A DNA stretch of 64,000 nt from Coleophoma eucalyptorum (Eukaryota > Ascomycota > Leotiomycetes > Helotiales > Dermateaceae). This document shows, one piece after another, positions 45,389-57,240 of the stretch. A program made the translations under genes and the position numbers. Where the stretch lies: the NCBI GenBank assembly GCA_026120035.1, contig JALRME010000006.1:1522024-1586023 (forward strand). The letters are read 5' to 3'. Position 1 is the first letter of the stretch. Each line of letters starts with the position of its first letter. The notes below the pieces were generated by a model. It was not told the origin of the DNA, did not search any database, and saw only the letters and a list, made by a program, of their open reading frames with translations.

Positions 45389-45928
45389 TTGCTAGTAGAA
45401 CCGCTTTCCATATTGCGCTTTATAAATCGGCGGCTCAATAGTATATTAGAGCTGTTTGAAGAAGGTTCGATATCTGTACTAACGCCTCCTCGCCCCTACC
45501 ACTCACAAAATTCTCCAATAAGGATATATTGTATGCCTTGGTTCGTACTACCTTTTGAGATTAGGGCGAAAATACTTGAGCTCTGTATAACGCGATCGGA
45601 TTACATCAGACCTTTCTAGAGGATACGTGGTTCCAAGAAACCAAATTTCAAGCTGTTAGTAGGTAAGCAATTCAGAGAAGAAGCACTACGGATATATCTT
45701 AGTTACAACACTTTTTCCTTTCGGAGCGTCGATCAATTCATCGAATTTATGAATATCCTCTAATGCCATTCTCTGATTCCCAAGGCTTGAAAGCTACTAA
45801 GATATATTTACTTCAATATCAACCTTATGAGCGATAGTGGTTGGAAGTTAACACCTAAATATGATCCAGCCTATCGGGAGTATGAAAAATATTCGGATTG
45901 GCTCAGACGAGTTAAGGGGCTTTAGTTT
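45389..45928 (+). pseudogene. Degenerate fungal 2EXR/F-box-like hypothetical protein
   Basis: The first frame ends at TAG 45617-45619 after MPWFVLPFEIRAKILELCITRSDYIRPF. Reading on in the same frame gives KLLVGKQFREEALRIYLSYNTFSFRSVDQFIEFMNIL, then further stops and WKLTPKYDPAYREYEKYSDWLRRVKGL. 'LP.EIR..I..L' followed by 'V.KQFR.EAL.IY...N.F' is a widespread pattern in fungal 2EXR/F-box-like hypothetical proteins. At least three stops make this a relic. Function of the family is unknown. Confidence 0.6.
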
Positions 45929-47275
45929 CTCCTAACACCTCTCTTGCTAAATGGGTCATATGTCGATACGTAGAGCAAAAGCCAATTTGGGCCCGTCCTC
46001 TATTGTATACTGATGAGTAGAAGTATTCGAACCATTACGGTAGATGTTAGCGCTTTCCTTGGCTTGAGCGAGAATGACAAGCCATATTTCTTCTACGTCC
46101 ACCTACGAATATACCACGTTTCGCCAAGATGTACCCAAAAGATTCCTAGTATTGGTAGTACTAGAATGGATCTATAGTAAGAAGACTTGACTAGGTAGTA
46201 TACTAATAAAGGGATACATTTTCGTTTCTTGCTTTCCCTAACCAGCAATCAGTATCAGCGGCGAAGGGTTCTTGTGTAACGGTCGAAGTATTAACCTCGT
46301 TAGAAGGTTGGGTTAGTAGTGAAGGTAGGTGTGTCATAGGTAGCAGGTAAGTTGAGTGTGAACCGCGTTACTAACAGTCAAAGGATGTTATTTGAGTTGA
46401 GCACGAAGCTCCTAAATTAAGGGAAATCCTATTTACTTATATAGACCTTCGTGCCCTATAGATCAGTTGGATCACTTGGATCACTTGCTGATCCTACCGA
46501 TCCTACTAATCCAATCACGTGATATCTTTACAATCCCGTGATCTCCAATGATGGTTCTCTATACGAGCCTCCTTCGCCGAGCCTTAGGCTATCAGCTGTC
46601 ATGTGTTCGTAACACCTTGGTTTTCTTGTCACCCGGTAGTATTAGTACGTGAAATAAATGGATTTGCATACCATTCCACTCTAGCAAACTAGATATGGCG
46701 ATATTACGAATATCGAGGGTTGTATGAAATTTTTGAACCGCGCAGAGAAAAAAATCGTCTCATGAGGTAGGTTATCGTCTAATCTCAAATCGTCTTAGCG
46801 GGGGTTCACTATGTATCGTTGTACAAACGATCCATACTAAGAAGAACGATTAGCACGTCGATCCACCTAAGGACAGTGGAGCTGATTACTGAGCATATTT
46901 TTGGTAGGTTTGTTCGGATAGTACCTCCGAGGGGAGTACACAGGGAGCAGAAATGGCTACTGTAATCAATCTAAAGCTCAAATTAGCGCGGATGCTGCAA
47001 GCGTATCCCATCTTTACCAAACCAGTAGAGCCGACAATAACCGGCAGTGTTGTCCTATCTAGCCATATGCTCTCTACTATAATTGGAGAAACGACGATTT
47101 GAGACTACCTTAGTTTGTGGAAAATACAAGCCTTGAAAACTACACAGAAACTCGCAGAAGGCACAATCGACTGGCATTGTCGAATTTTATATACTGTAAG
47201 GTATCTCAGCATCTCAGCATCTCAGCATCTCACTCATTCGAATCAGGAGGCCTGGGAATCGTGGTGCTGTTGAAC
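45929..47275. other. Intergenic, 1.3 kb
   Basis: No recognisable gene. Short direct repeats GGATCACTT occur near 46465-46490. The final part is presumably the OCD-gene promoter and contains the ATCTCAGC microsatellite. Confidence 0.4.
47203..47232 (+). repeat. (ATCTCAGC) microsatellite, 3.75 copies
   Basis: Perfect 8-bp tandem units about 45 bp upstream of the proposed start of the ornithine-cyclodeaminase-like gene. It lies in the leader or, if an upstream ATG at 47117 is used, inside the coding frame. Confidence 0.9.
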
Positions 47276-48418
47276 ATGAGCAATTTCACTGTCCTCAGCG
47301 ATGCTGCTGTGAAGGACATTCTTCTCAATCTATCTAAGCCCGAAATCATTTCCATCCAGCATGAAGTCGAAGAATCGCTGATGGGATTTTCTGTGGGCAA
47401 CGAGCGCAAATATCAGCCAGGTCCAGGCGTGGTTGTCAGGCCGGATGGGCAAAAGTCACTTTTTCGACCTTTCACTTCTCCTACAGCCGTCGGAACCAAA
47501 ATTATTGTAGGTCCTGCTCAGCTACCTCCACGTCCTTCCTCTGGCAAGGCAGATCAGAGATTTCCATTACGCGGGATGGTAGCGCTGTGTGATCAATATG
47601 GGCATCCGACGGGTGTACTGAATGCAGAAGAGCTGACCGGGTATCGCACAGCACTCTCTGCTATGATTCCATATACGTGGAGGCGGAATACTGATAATGT
47701 CGTCGTATTTGGCGCCGGAAAGCAGGCGTTGTGGCACATTCGGCTTGCATTGGCACTGAGAGGATCCGAAATCAATTCCATCACAATCGTGAACCGCTCA
47801 GAGACCAGAGCTCGAGATTTACTACTTGATGTGGAAGAATACAACCAGACCCATTGCAAATCTTCTTGCAAGCTAGAATTCTTGGAATCGTCTCGGCCTG
47901 ACTATGAACAACGCTTGGAATCTCTTCTCTCGACTGTTGACGTAGTTTTTTGCACCGTCCCGTGCCACCAACCGCTGTTTCCTCTTCGGTTCCTACTCAG
48001 CAAAGGAAGAGAGAGGGGGCATCCTTTCATCTCAGCAATAGGCTCATGGCAACCTGATATGATTGAATTAGACCCCGAAATACTCAGATATGCGGTTAGC
48101 ATTTCTGGATGCCAGCCCAATGGCAGTCTAATAGGCAGAATTTTGGTCGATGATAAACAGCAGGTGCTAGTGCACACGGGTGAGATGATACAGAGTGGAC
48201 TGAAAGTAGAGCAAGTGGTGGATATTGGCGAGGTCATAAAATGTTTACGAGAAGCACCTGGCGAAGTCTCTGCAGAAGCAGGGCTAGCACCATGGCTCCA
48301 AAAGGGATTTATCGTCTTCAAGAGTGTCGGTGTAGGCGTGACAGATCTTACAGCTGCATGCGCTATCCTCTCAATCGCAAAAAGGAAAAATATTGGAATT
48401 CCGATCCACAATTTTTGA
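47276..48418 (+). CDS. Ornithine cyclodeaminase/mu-crystallin family protein
   Basis: The single-exon gene from ATG 47276 has 380 residues and starts MSNFTVLSDAAVKDILLNLSK, the normal family opening. A longer frame begins at 47117 but its extra 53 residues include the microsatellite and look like leader. Conserved parts: a catalytic half (SLMGFSVGNERKYQPGPG; GMVALCDQYGHPTGVLNAEELTGYRTALSAM), then the Rossmann motif VVVFGAGKQALWHIRLALALRG (residues about 140-160) and C-terminal VFKSVGVGVTDLTAACAIL. The family includes NAD-dependent ornithine cyclodeaminases, alanine dehydrogenases, SbnB-like amino-acid dehydrogenases and ketimine reductases, so the reaction is not fixed. Its neighbours (permease, D-amino-acid oxidase, PLP enzyme, regulator) point to metabolism of an uncommon amino acid. 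Confidence 0.88.
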   Translation: MSNFTVLSDAAVKDILLNLSKPEIISIQHEVEESLMGFSVGNERKYQPGPGVVVRPDGQKSLFRPFTSPTAVGTKIIVGPAQLPPRPSSGKADQRFPLRGMVALCDQYGHPTGVLNAEELTGYRTALSAMIPYTWRRNTDNVVVFGAGKQALWHIRLALALRGSEINSITIVNRSETRARDLLLDVEEYNQTHCKSSCKLEFLESSRPDYEQRLESLLSTVDVVFCTVPCHQPLFPLRFLLSKGRERGHPFISAIGSWQPDMIELDPEILRYAVSISGCQPNGSLIGRILVDDKQQVLVHTGEMIQSGLKVEQVVDIGEVIKCLREAPGEVSAEAGLAPWLQKGFIVFKSVGVGVTDLTAACAILSIAKRKNIGIPIHNF

Positions 48419-48612
48419 AACTGGTTATGCTTGTGCAAGGGTCCTGGATCATAGACAGCAAAATATTGCTTAACTACATTGGAATTAAATCTTCTACATG
48501 TTCCAATGACGAATCCCTAAGTCTTGATTGTGGGCTATAGAGTTATTCATATATAATAGAGCATTTCATCAGTGTTGAATACTGCGCGATAAAGACGTGA
48601 ACGTCAGTGAGT

Positions 48613-51138
48613 TTAATAAGGTTGCTCCCACACCCATTGGCCCTGAGAGTGGCTATTGGGATCTCCCAAAAGATCTCTTGAACCAGTTTGGTCAGCAATG
48701 GAAAGCAGGAATTCTGGTGAGAGGTACAAAGTGTCCACTAACGGCGCGTGCTCAGAAGGATTATCTGAAATAACCTGACTCATACCAACCATTGCGCCAT
48801 TGTACATTTGCCCAGGACTCTTGTGAACTCTTGACTCTTGAAATTCGGGATGTAGGTTGCTGCTAACAGTCAGATTTGTGTTTGAATTCACCACAACTTG
48901 TAACTCGTCGTGTCCTTGGTCTTGGTCATTTAGACACTTCATCAACTGCCTAAGACGTTGGAGCTCGTTCTTGCGGAAACGCGCTGGCACATTTCCCTTT
49001 ATAACCATCTCTTCTAGCAGAGTGTCGAGTTGAGACTTATAACTCCCCTCTGTGATTATGTCAGGGAAGATAAATTGTGCTAATGTTAAGACCATAGCTG
49101 AAGAGAAGGCAAACTCAATGTCAAACGGCAAGAAGATTTCCAACATGTCAATCTCTAGCAGACCTGTGAGAATCCTCAATGTTGTTTTAGCAGAGTCGAC
49201 ACATGTCCGGATAAGGGACTTGGTTGGAGAAGATAGATTACGGCGAACTGGAGCCTGCTGCCTAGACTGCTGCAATCTCTCATGGAGTATGGATAACAAC
49301 AAAGGGCGAGTGGCTAGAATGATGCACTAATGGAATTATAGTTAGAAGAGCTCTAAGTATAAAGAAAAGAGCCTGGGTTTCTCATTAAGAGCTGACTTAC
49401 ATGGTGGTAAGATAACGTGATATGTGTAGATGCCTTGGAGAGGTTGTCTATCGAATTCTTGAATTTCGTATCTACAATCTCCCTTAATTCATGAGCCAGA
49501 GAAGCTACTGTCTGGAGAACAGATCTTGTCTGCTCAACAAATGAGATATCTAAACCGTTGTCAGGGCTGTAAACAGCTGGAGACGATCAGTATCAAAGCT
49601 GTGTAAAGATGCGGAGTGCTAGGTCACCTACTCTGCAACACTTGAGAAACTAATCGCGAAACTTTAACATGTAACCCCAAGTGCGCATCTCTTTGTGAGG
49701 AGTCTCTTGGAGAAGAGAGGGGTGCTGTAATTTCATGCTCCGGAACACACATTGGAGCTCCCGTAATTGCCGAAAGACATCGGTCCAGAATATACACTGA
49801 CCACCAAACATTGGTACAGTGCCTGGACAACTTGGGACCGAATTGAGCTGACGGTATTTCTGTGTGAAGCCCTTCCAGGAGGGCGACCCGAACTGCTTGA
49901 CCAATCTTTGTTGTCCAAAACCCTTAATAAATATGCCGAGCCTAAGGATAAAGTGTCACAACTTACATAACTATAGGCGGACTCTTTCATATCCGAGGAC
50001 CACAGATATAAAGCCACCATGGCAAGTACTTCAGTCCCTAATACTGGATCCTCATGAATGGTGATCATATCAGGCATCAAATTCATCGCACGGAGAAAGT
50101 ATTCTGACCCTGGAGGAGATTTATGCTTCCGTTGTGGTGACAAGATAGCTCTGCCAAATGCGAGAACTAGCAAGAACTGCACATACCATAACCTGGAGAC
50201 CTTAACTTTCTTTGCTGCATCTTTGTAGAACTCATGTACATGCATAAGAAAGTCATCCTCATCGAACAATCGTAGAACTTGGCCGAGGTGAAATTTGACA
50301 GTATTGATGAGGTAAATGGCATAATCCAGTGGGGGAATTCCACTTATATCAGGTTCTCCTGCACCTGAAGTATTCCATTTTAGCTCATATGCATCACCGT
50401 CAACCGTAAACGGGATGGAATCTGTGGATTCTGGGTCTATATACTCTCCTATCATAGTCGTGACCCGCAAGGTGAATGACCATGTTGACGATGGTGCAAG
50501 ATATACTCCTAAGTGTCACCTTTCGAACAACTGCCTGTGGACTAGAAAACTTACTCCACTCCTTCTTGGCTCTCCCCTCATTCTTTACGTATGAGAATGG
50601 CATTTGGAGCGGATTTAAGCACGGATCTCTGGAATTGTAGCCATCATCTTTCTTCTGGGTTGTCTTTGGCTCAGCAATTCGACGGCGCTTGCGCGGGCTA
50701 TCAGGTGATTCTGGAGCTGTTATGATTACTGCCATCATTTCTGAACTACTCACTTACCATTTAACGTAACAATCTGGTCTGATGAGTTCTTTTCAGGGCT
50801 TTCCTCATGCCCCCGTAACCCCGCTTGCATTCGAAGGGCAAGGTAAAGTCTGGATATACATAAGCGTTGCGTACCGTCGATGGCTTTGGGAAAGGGTGTC
50901 CGGACTTCTCAGTTATCAGCACCTTCCGACCCTCCTCAGGAAACACACAATCGTGTGACCGTCGCAGACAAGCATCGCAGGGCTGGGTGCCTGAGCATTT
51001 GATCTTACTCCGGCGACATGCGTCACACCTAATTGAGGAAACATAGTATTAGGCGAGTTGATGAGCCTGTTCAAGAGTCACTTACGCATTCCAAGTTCGC
51101 TTCTGCCTCTGAGGCTCTTGAACTTCTGGGAGGTCCAT
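48613..51138 (-). CDS. Zn2Cys6 transcription factor with Fungal_trans domain
   Basis: The start at 51136-51138 reads MDLPEVQEPQRQKRTWNAC; an intron (51029-51085) splits the zinc cluster, which then reads CDACRRSKIKC, SGTQPC, DACLRRSHDC. Further introns lie at about 50760-50880, 50480-50545, 49850-49970, 49565-49630 and 49335-49400. A basic linker with SPRKRRRIAEPK follows. The Fungal_trans region contains DYAIYLINTVKFHLGQVLRLFDED, RLWYVQFLLVLAFGRAIL, VLAMVALYLWSSDMKESAYSYV and WWSVYILDRCLSAITGAPMCVPE. The C-terminal part ends WVWEQPY. No stop falls inside the proposed exons. It is convergent with the OCD gene and divergent from the permease, so it is the obvious candidate regulator of the subtelomeric cluster. 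Confidence 0.85.
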
Positions 51139-52824
51139 GGCTTACACCAAATTCAAACCTCGCTTTAGAGACGCAAATCTTTTCACTGTCAATGGAATGG
51201 ATAATTGAGGGCTTCATTTTCAAAGCATTTGCCTTAAAATCCTTGGCCTCGGTCCCCAATTTTGATAACCAAATAGGAACCTAGTTGCCTAATAGAAACC
51301 CCCCACTTACGACAGGTTCTAACAAAATTCTTAGACTTCCCGCTACATTTGGTTATCGCCACGCCAACTATTACTAAATCTAGTTCCAACACAATATAAT
51401 AGGTTGTTCACAATTAGAGAGTAGTAGAAGGGGCACTTGCCTTGGCATAATCATCACAATAAAAGACCAGTCAATGCTCCCTAGAATTGCAATCAACGAT
51501 GTAGCTTCTTAGTAGTAGACTGGAAGCTGCGATGCATTGTAGTCTTGTTTAAACGGATCTGTCCCAATAGGCACCAAGCTTAGCATGATCGCTTTTTTAA
51601 GCCTCCTTAATATATACACAGAGGTAATCAGTCCGTGAGATGCACTACAAAAACTCAAGTCCGCTATGGTTTGTTGTTTGTTCACCTTGAGTTTTTGGAT
51701 GAAACCATGCCAGCTTCTGTCAGCTTAACTATTGGTCCTAGGTACCAGTTTTCTTATATCTATTCATGTTCTCTCTCTGACTTTATTGCTTGTGCAGATA
51801 GATATTTATAGGCACACAAAACTTTTAAATAAAACCTCCTTTTTCCGGACTCGTCCAGAGTTCTCAGCTAAATTCAACGTCTGATTTAACCTTCCTAATC
51901 ATAAACTAGAATAAGGCATGACTACCATAAGATCGCTGGGAATGACATCACATTTTATCACTCAAAAATTGACCTCGGTCTCCCGTAGACACTAACTTGG
52001 CTATCTCAGCACCAAACACCTAAACAATCGCTGGCAGGTAAGCCGACAGGATCCAAAAATAAATACCGCTGCGGAGTGCATCTCTGAGAATGACTTCAAT
52101 CACAGATGAAAAGAAAGACACTAGAGATAAGTCAAGGGTGTTCTGTAGTAGAAGCAGCGAACTTACTTGTTTCTCCTGAATACTTGTATTGATATTATTA
52201 CACTATATCCCTTCTCCAGCGTGGACTTGCACGACATTGCGGGCGTAAATTCTTCAGCTGAGAGTATCTAAGACTATACGCGCCTACAGCAGCAGGTACA
52301 CACAAACGAGCAATACTCAAGACCAGCAATAAATCTTTAAATAATGAGATTCATGAATAATTACATTGACAAATTGGCTGCGATGTACTCCGTAGGTGCT
52401 AGGTGATTTGCAAAAATAAGGGTGTCCATATCCCAGTCTCGGGTATTAGCCCAGACAACTACTGTATTACAGTTCAAGCGCAATCCTTATTCCCGTTATC
52501 ATCATTTTTACGGGTGGGGACTAGTGGGCCGGAGCTTGTCACAAACGTTACCCCGTAGTAGTACTATCATAGATGAAGGTAGATAGATAAGGGTTTAGCG
52601 TTCTCGGATAGAGGGCCCGCACACGAACTTTATCTTCTTTCCTCTGATAAGCGACCCCGGTGCGCTTTGCTTAAAATCTCCATCACATAACCACATCTAC
52701 ATAACATACCGGCTGGCTCATTAAGATGTTCCTGGAGCTTCTGAGAGAAGTATTTTAAACAATTATCTCTTTGTCTTTAACTTGTTCATTTTTTATTATC
52801 ATATCTTCGAGAACGTCCTGCAAC
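51139..52824. other. Divergent intergenic region, 1.7 kb
   Basis: Lies between the regulator and the permease. AT-rich, with no gene recognised; the permease-proximal 700 bases contain the GATA motifs listed next. Confidence 0.5.
52126..52651. promoter_or_regulatory. Cluster of GATA (HGATAR) motifs upstream of the permease
   Basis: GATAAG or its variants occur at 52126-52131, 52582-52591 (GATAGATAAG, two overlapping sites), 52629-52634 (reverse strand AGATAA) and 52646-52651. Four of these sites lie within 250 bp of the permease start. Paired GATA sites are bound by AreA/NIT2-type activators of nitrogen-catabolite genes. Binding is inferred from motif and context only. Confidence 0.5.
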
Positions 52825-54640
52825 ATGACGGAAGAGACAAAGAAATATACGTCCGATGCCGTAGAGCCAACTCCTAATACGGTTGATGTTGAGGATGGAT
52901 CTACCTTCACCAAAGAGGGTACTCACAGTATGTCAGACATGAATAAGAATATCACTGTGACATATGACGTAAACTAAATATTCCTGAATTCTAGAGGACG
53001 ACGGATATGATATCTTCGTTCAGGGGCAGCATCGGACCTTCACTGAGGAACAGAAGCTCCGTGTAGCTCGAAAGTTTGACTGGAGGATTCTCCCAGCAAT
53101 GTGCGCTATGTACGGTCTGAATTATACCGACAAGGCCGCCATCGGCTGGGCAGTCCTCTTCAGCTTTTCAAAGGATCTCGGGCTGCATGGCAACCAGTAT
53201 TCATGGGCCTCTAGTTCATTCTACTTCGGCTACCTTGCAGGGCAGTATCCGGGTAGTCTCTTGTTGACACGATTCCAGGTCACCAGGGTTATGTCGATTG
53301 CATGTTTATGCTGGTCTATATTGATGGTATCTCATGCTGGGTTGACCAACTTCTCCGGCCTTATTGTTCTGCGTCTCCTCCTTGGACTCACCGAGAGCGT
53401 CATCACCCCGGGATTGATGCTTTATACCTCACATTGGTATACTCGCCAAGAGCAAGTCCTACGGACCATGATCTGGGGCTCAATGCAGGGTTGGATGGCT
53501 ATGTGGGGCGCCTTGATAAGTTATGGAGGTACGTGAATATATTCTTTTTCCAGAACCGTCCTTTGGCATTCTATTGTGTAGCTTTTGCCCAGGGTTTCCT
53601 GTCTTGCTTCAAAAACTAGAAACCCAAAACTTGCTCACAAATATTTGATATACAGTTGGCCACATTACAACCGGAAGCCTAGTGAATTGGAAATATATAT
53701 TCCTAGTCCTCGGTGTTCTGTCTCTATTCACAGCTCTCTGGTGGCTATTCCTCATTCCCGAGTCCCCGGCCACCGCCAAGTTCCTCGATGAAGACGAACG
53801 ACTCATCGCTATTCAGCGCGTTGCTGAAAATATGCAAGGTACCAAGGGTTACGAGTGGCAGAACTACCAGCTCTGGCACTGCTTCAAAGACCCCAAGACA
53901 CTCCTCTTCTTCCTGTTCACCTTTTTCATCCAGCTCCCCAATGGCGGCCTTAGCAATTTCGGCTCTCTCGTCGTCAAGGGCATGGGCTTTAATACCTTCG
54001 ACACGCTGCTGCTACAGTTCCCATACTCAGCCTTGGGTGGATGCGTCATGCTCTTCTACGGCTGGTTGAGCACACGTTATCCCAATATCCGGACGTATGG
54101 TATGGTCGTTCCGCTACTCGTCGCTATAGCTGGTATTGCCGCCATGTACGCTACAATCCAGTACCCAGAGGACAATAAATGGGGACGCGCTGTATCATAC
54201 TGGCTGGTGGCAGCCTATGCGGCGACATGGCCTGCGGTTATCAGTGCAGTGGGCCAAAATGTCGCAGGTCACACCAAGCGTGCAGCAACCGGAGCCGTGA
54301 TCCTAGCTGCAGCTTGCGCTGGCAATATCGCGGGTCCCTTCTTTTTCCGCGCTCAGGACTCTCCGCATTATGTGCTCGCCATTGCGACTATCCTAGCCTG
54401 CTGTGAGTGTCGCTGTCCTTCCTGTCTGTGTGAAATTGGCCGTTACTGACGTCAGTTTATAAAGTTGGTGCCGCGATCGTCACTGGTTTGACCCTACGAT
54501 ATTATATGATTTATATCAATCGGAGTCGGGACCGGACCCATGGTGCCATCGATTCCAGCGAGATTAAGCTGGAGGGAGCCATGCTGGGAATGCAAGACAA
54601 AACAGAGCTTGAAAACATTGATTTCCGCTACGTGCTCTAG
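52825..54640 (+). CDS. MFS permease of the Dal5/allantoate family (anion:cation symporter)
   Basis: Exons 52825-52956, 52997-53528, 53656-54402 and 54456-54640 give 531 residues in frame. The first intron is only about 40 nt. The N-terminal tail is hydrophilic (MTEETKKYTSDAVEPTPNT...). The core begins RKFDWRILPAMCAMYGLNYTDKAAIGWA, then GNQYSWASSSFYFGYLAGQYPGSLLLTRF, LRLLLGLTESVITPGLMLYTSHWYTRQEQ and WLFLIPESPATAKFLDEDER. Twelve membrane helices are expected. This subfamily carries allantoate, ureido compounds, dipeptides, nicotinate and other small nitrogen-bearing acids. Gene context with a D-amino-acid oxidase and GATA motifs supports nitrogen-source uptake. Undamaged. Confidence 0.9.
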
Positions 54641-55110
54641 AACGCTAGTCACTGGCGTGTAGGAATTCGACTGGACTGGGTTTGCGGATGGTTATTGCTA
54701 GGTCTTCTATTGTTTGTGCTTATGTTTTGAATTGCTGTAAGGAGTTGCCAGAGAACGTCTTTTACGACGAGTAGACTAGAAGTTCTGAATATCATAGTTT
54801 GCACGCACTGGTCCAAGTCCCACATAACCACTGAGCCACAATTTAGTCTCTATGATTATGCAACGGGTGATGGTTACAGGGTCGACAGACCTAATGTGTC
54901 TAGCTACGAAAAGCACAAAGAGAACGTCTAGATATAAGGTCAATGTAAACGAGAAGCACACCAAACGCTCCACAAGGGGCTAGTACTACAGTAAAAAATG
55001 ATTTTGAGGTCTTCAATACCAGTTAAATCACCGTATGACACGCAATTAACAACAATATGTATCTAACCAGTCAACATCAATTTCCTGGCGAATACTTAAT
55101 CTAAACCGCT
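54641..55110. other. Convergent intergenic spacer
   Basis: 470 bases between the permease and phosphoesterase 3' ends. Nothing recognised. Confidence 0.4.
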
Positions 55111-57240
55111 CTACTCCTCTAACAAAATCAATATAGGCTCCAGTTCCTCTAATATATTCTCATCTGTCAAGCTTTTCATCCCAGAGATGCTCACGACGGT
55201 GCTTTTGCCTCGGGTTTCTGCTGTTATTGATGAAATTTTGGTAGCCATAGCCTCAGATGACTGACTAGAGCTAGGAAGCAGCAATTTCCACTCAATCCCA
55301 ACAGTATCATCTTGTAAGACCCACTCTGACACTTCCTGGGAACTGTCCCCAGCGGGTACGCAAAAGGCACGGACGCAGCTATGATCCTTTCCTCGCAACG
55401 CTGCCTGCAAATTCATCATGACCTTGCCGCCTAACTTCGGATTGAAGCGCAGGTCATATGGGCCCAAGGTAGGGCTATATCCACGGTCCACATCTATCAA
55501 AGTCTCTAGAATGGTCGGCGCTCTTGGAAACAAGAAGGCAAGCAACGTGGTCTCTGCAATTCGGGATGAGAGGGTTACCTCATCACCATTGGGGGCTTCA
55601 GGTGTCAATTTCGCAAAAGCAATGTTGTAGGAGACGTTGGCACCAATCTTGACTGCCCACGCGCTGACACCTAGGCCAACCTCTAGTGGGGAGGAGGCGG
55701 GATCAATACGAAAGGTATAGGAGAGATTTAAACTCCTCCCATGCTTGACGTGAAATTGTTCAAGCATGTCGAGTTCCTGTTTGTCGGTATAGAAGCCATA
55801 ACCAAGGAAATAGCCATGTTGATGGCTCTGGTATTTTCTGTGGTCGAGTCCCGAATAGACAGGGGCTAGGCTGATGGGTTTATTCTTCCACCAGGAAGTG
55901 ATAGAGGAGGTGAATGTGGCAAGAGATTCAATGTGGCCATCTATCTCCGTCCATGGCAGCACAAGCTCCAAAGACCAAACAATATCTTTGTTTTCCTGCA
56001 AGGACTGTAGCATCTTCCCGCTAGGTATATCGACGCAAAATACGATGAAACGGTGTCCCACGGATGACAAAAGAGCCATCTGCGATCGACAACTAGATTG
56101 CAACAGATCCCTCAGGGGCACCCGCAGATAATGGATGCCTGTTTCCCACAGTGCCATCAGGAGGTAGTCATTCCGCACACTACGGCGCTCGAACTCGTCG
56201 ATGGGACCGTAGTACATTAGGGGTTTCGCTTCAGCCCATGAGTGCCTCAGATTTGTACCTAAGCCGGATACGCTGTGTTGATACTTGGGGTGCGAGTTGA
56301 GATTGAGAGACAAACCAGCCGGTATATCAGGGACCAGCAGGCTACTATGCTCTAAAGATCGGAATGTGTCCAACACATGGCCTTGCTCATACACCTTGAT
56401 CTGGGCCCAGCCAAGTTTTGGCAGGTCGTTGCGTCCGAATTCATCCGCTGGTCCAACGGAGAACATTTCAGTGTAGTCGCTTCGGACAAAGGTAGTGGAT
56501 AACAGGCCATAGATCTCTGCTTGCTCGTAACTGTTGTAGAAATAGTTGTGCACATGGCCGGCAATGACAGCCTCGATTCTGAAATCTTTGATGATGTTTA
56601 GCAGACATTGACGGCTAGCAAACTCAATATTGTCAAAGAGGGATGGCTCCGTATGATGGTCCATAAATAGAGGGTAGTGGGTGAAGAGGAATATCCTCTT
56701 GCCAGTATTTGCGACTAAATCTGCCATTAACCAGTCCCACTGTTCGCTTTCCTGCGGTAAACCGCTGTTGAATAAGGAAGCATTAAGTACAACAAAATGA
56801 CAGCTTTCGTGCCCAAACGAATACCACTGCGAGCCCCAGTGCTCCTCGTACTTCGCCATGCAGTATGCGTCAATGCCATGATTTAGTCGGATGCGTCCGA
56901 CCTTGTCTCCAACATCGTGGTTACCTGGCACAATATACGTCTTTATTCCACTCTGTACAATGATATCCTTTGCCAAGTCACAGGCGGCGTCAAACGTTGG
57001 CAGGCGAGGCACGGGATGTGTAACATCACCCAGGTGAACGATGAAGGCTGGCTTCGAAGCCGCCATCTGATCAAAAGCAATCTGGGTCCGTCGATGAGCA
57101 TCCAAATTGGCTTTGAACGGCATTCGCGTGTCGGCAGGATCCTGCACATGAGTATCCGCCACCAGGGCTAGCGTAAAGAGATGTTTCCCCTTGACTTGTC
57201 GAGAGGAAAGGGGGATGTTGTTTCCGTCAGCAGCCATCAT
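55111..57240 (-). CDS. Calcineurin-like metallophosphoesterase with long unassigned C-terminal region
   Basis: An intronless 709-residue protein. The N-terminal 310 residues hold all metallophosphoesterase motifs: VADTH (29-31), HLGDVTH (71-75), PGNHD (106-109), FTHYP (187-190) and AGHVH (228-231), the two-metal centre of class III cyclic-nucleotide phosphodiesterase-like enzymes. Residues about 310-709 form a second region (IHYLRVPLRDLLQSS..., TEIDGHIESLATFTSS..., YFLGYGFYTDKQELDMLEQFHVKHG), possibly a TIM-barrel-like or novel domain; I do not recognise it. There is no signal peptide. It sits between permease and D-amino-acid oxidase, an unusual partner for either. Substrate unknown. Confidence 0.85.
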   Translation of the reverse strand: MMAADGNNIPLSSRQVKGKHLFTLALVADTHVQDPADTRMPFKANLDAHRRTQIAFDQMAASKPAFIVHLGDVTHPVPRLPTFDAACDLAKDIIVQSGIKTYIVPGNHDVGDKVGRIRLNHGIDAYCMAKYEEHWGSQWYSFGHESCHFVVLNASLFNSGLPQESEQWDWLMADLVANTGKRIFLFTHYPLFMDHHTEPSLFDNIEFASRQCLLNIIKDFRIEAVIAGHVHNYFYNSYEQAEIYGLLSTTFVRSDYTEMFSVGPADEFGRNDLPKLGWAQIKVYEQGHVLDTFRSLEHSSLLVPDIPAGLSLNLNSHPKYQHSVSGLGTNLRHSWAEAKPLMYYGPIDEFERRSVRNDYLLMALWETGIHYLRVPLRDLLQSSCRSQMALLSSVGHRFIVFCVDIPSGKMLQSLQENKDIVWSLELVLPWTEIDGHIESLATFTSSITSWWKNKPISLAPVYSGLDHRKYQSHQHGYFLGYGFYTDKQELDMLEQFHVKHGRSLNLSYTFRIDPASSPLEVGLGVSAWAVKIGANVSYNIAFAKLTPEAPNGDEVTLSSRIAETTLLAFLFPRAPTILETLIDVDRGYSPTLGPYDLRFNPKLGGKVMMNLQAALRGKDHSCVRAFCVPAGDSSQEVSEWVLQDDTVGIEWKLLLPSSSQSSEAMATKISSITAETRGKSTVVSISGMKSLTDENILEELEPILILLEE

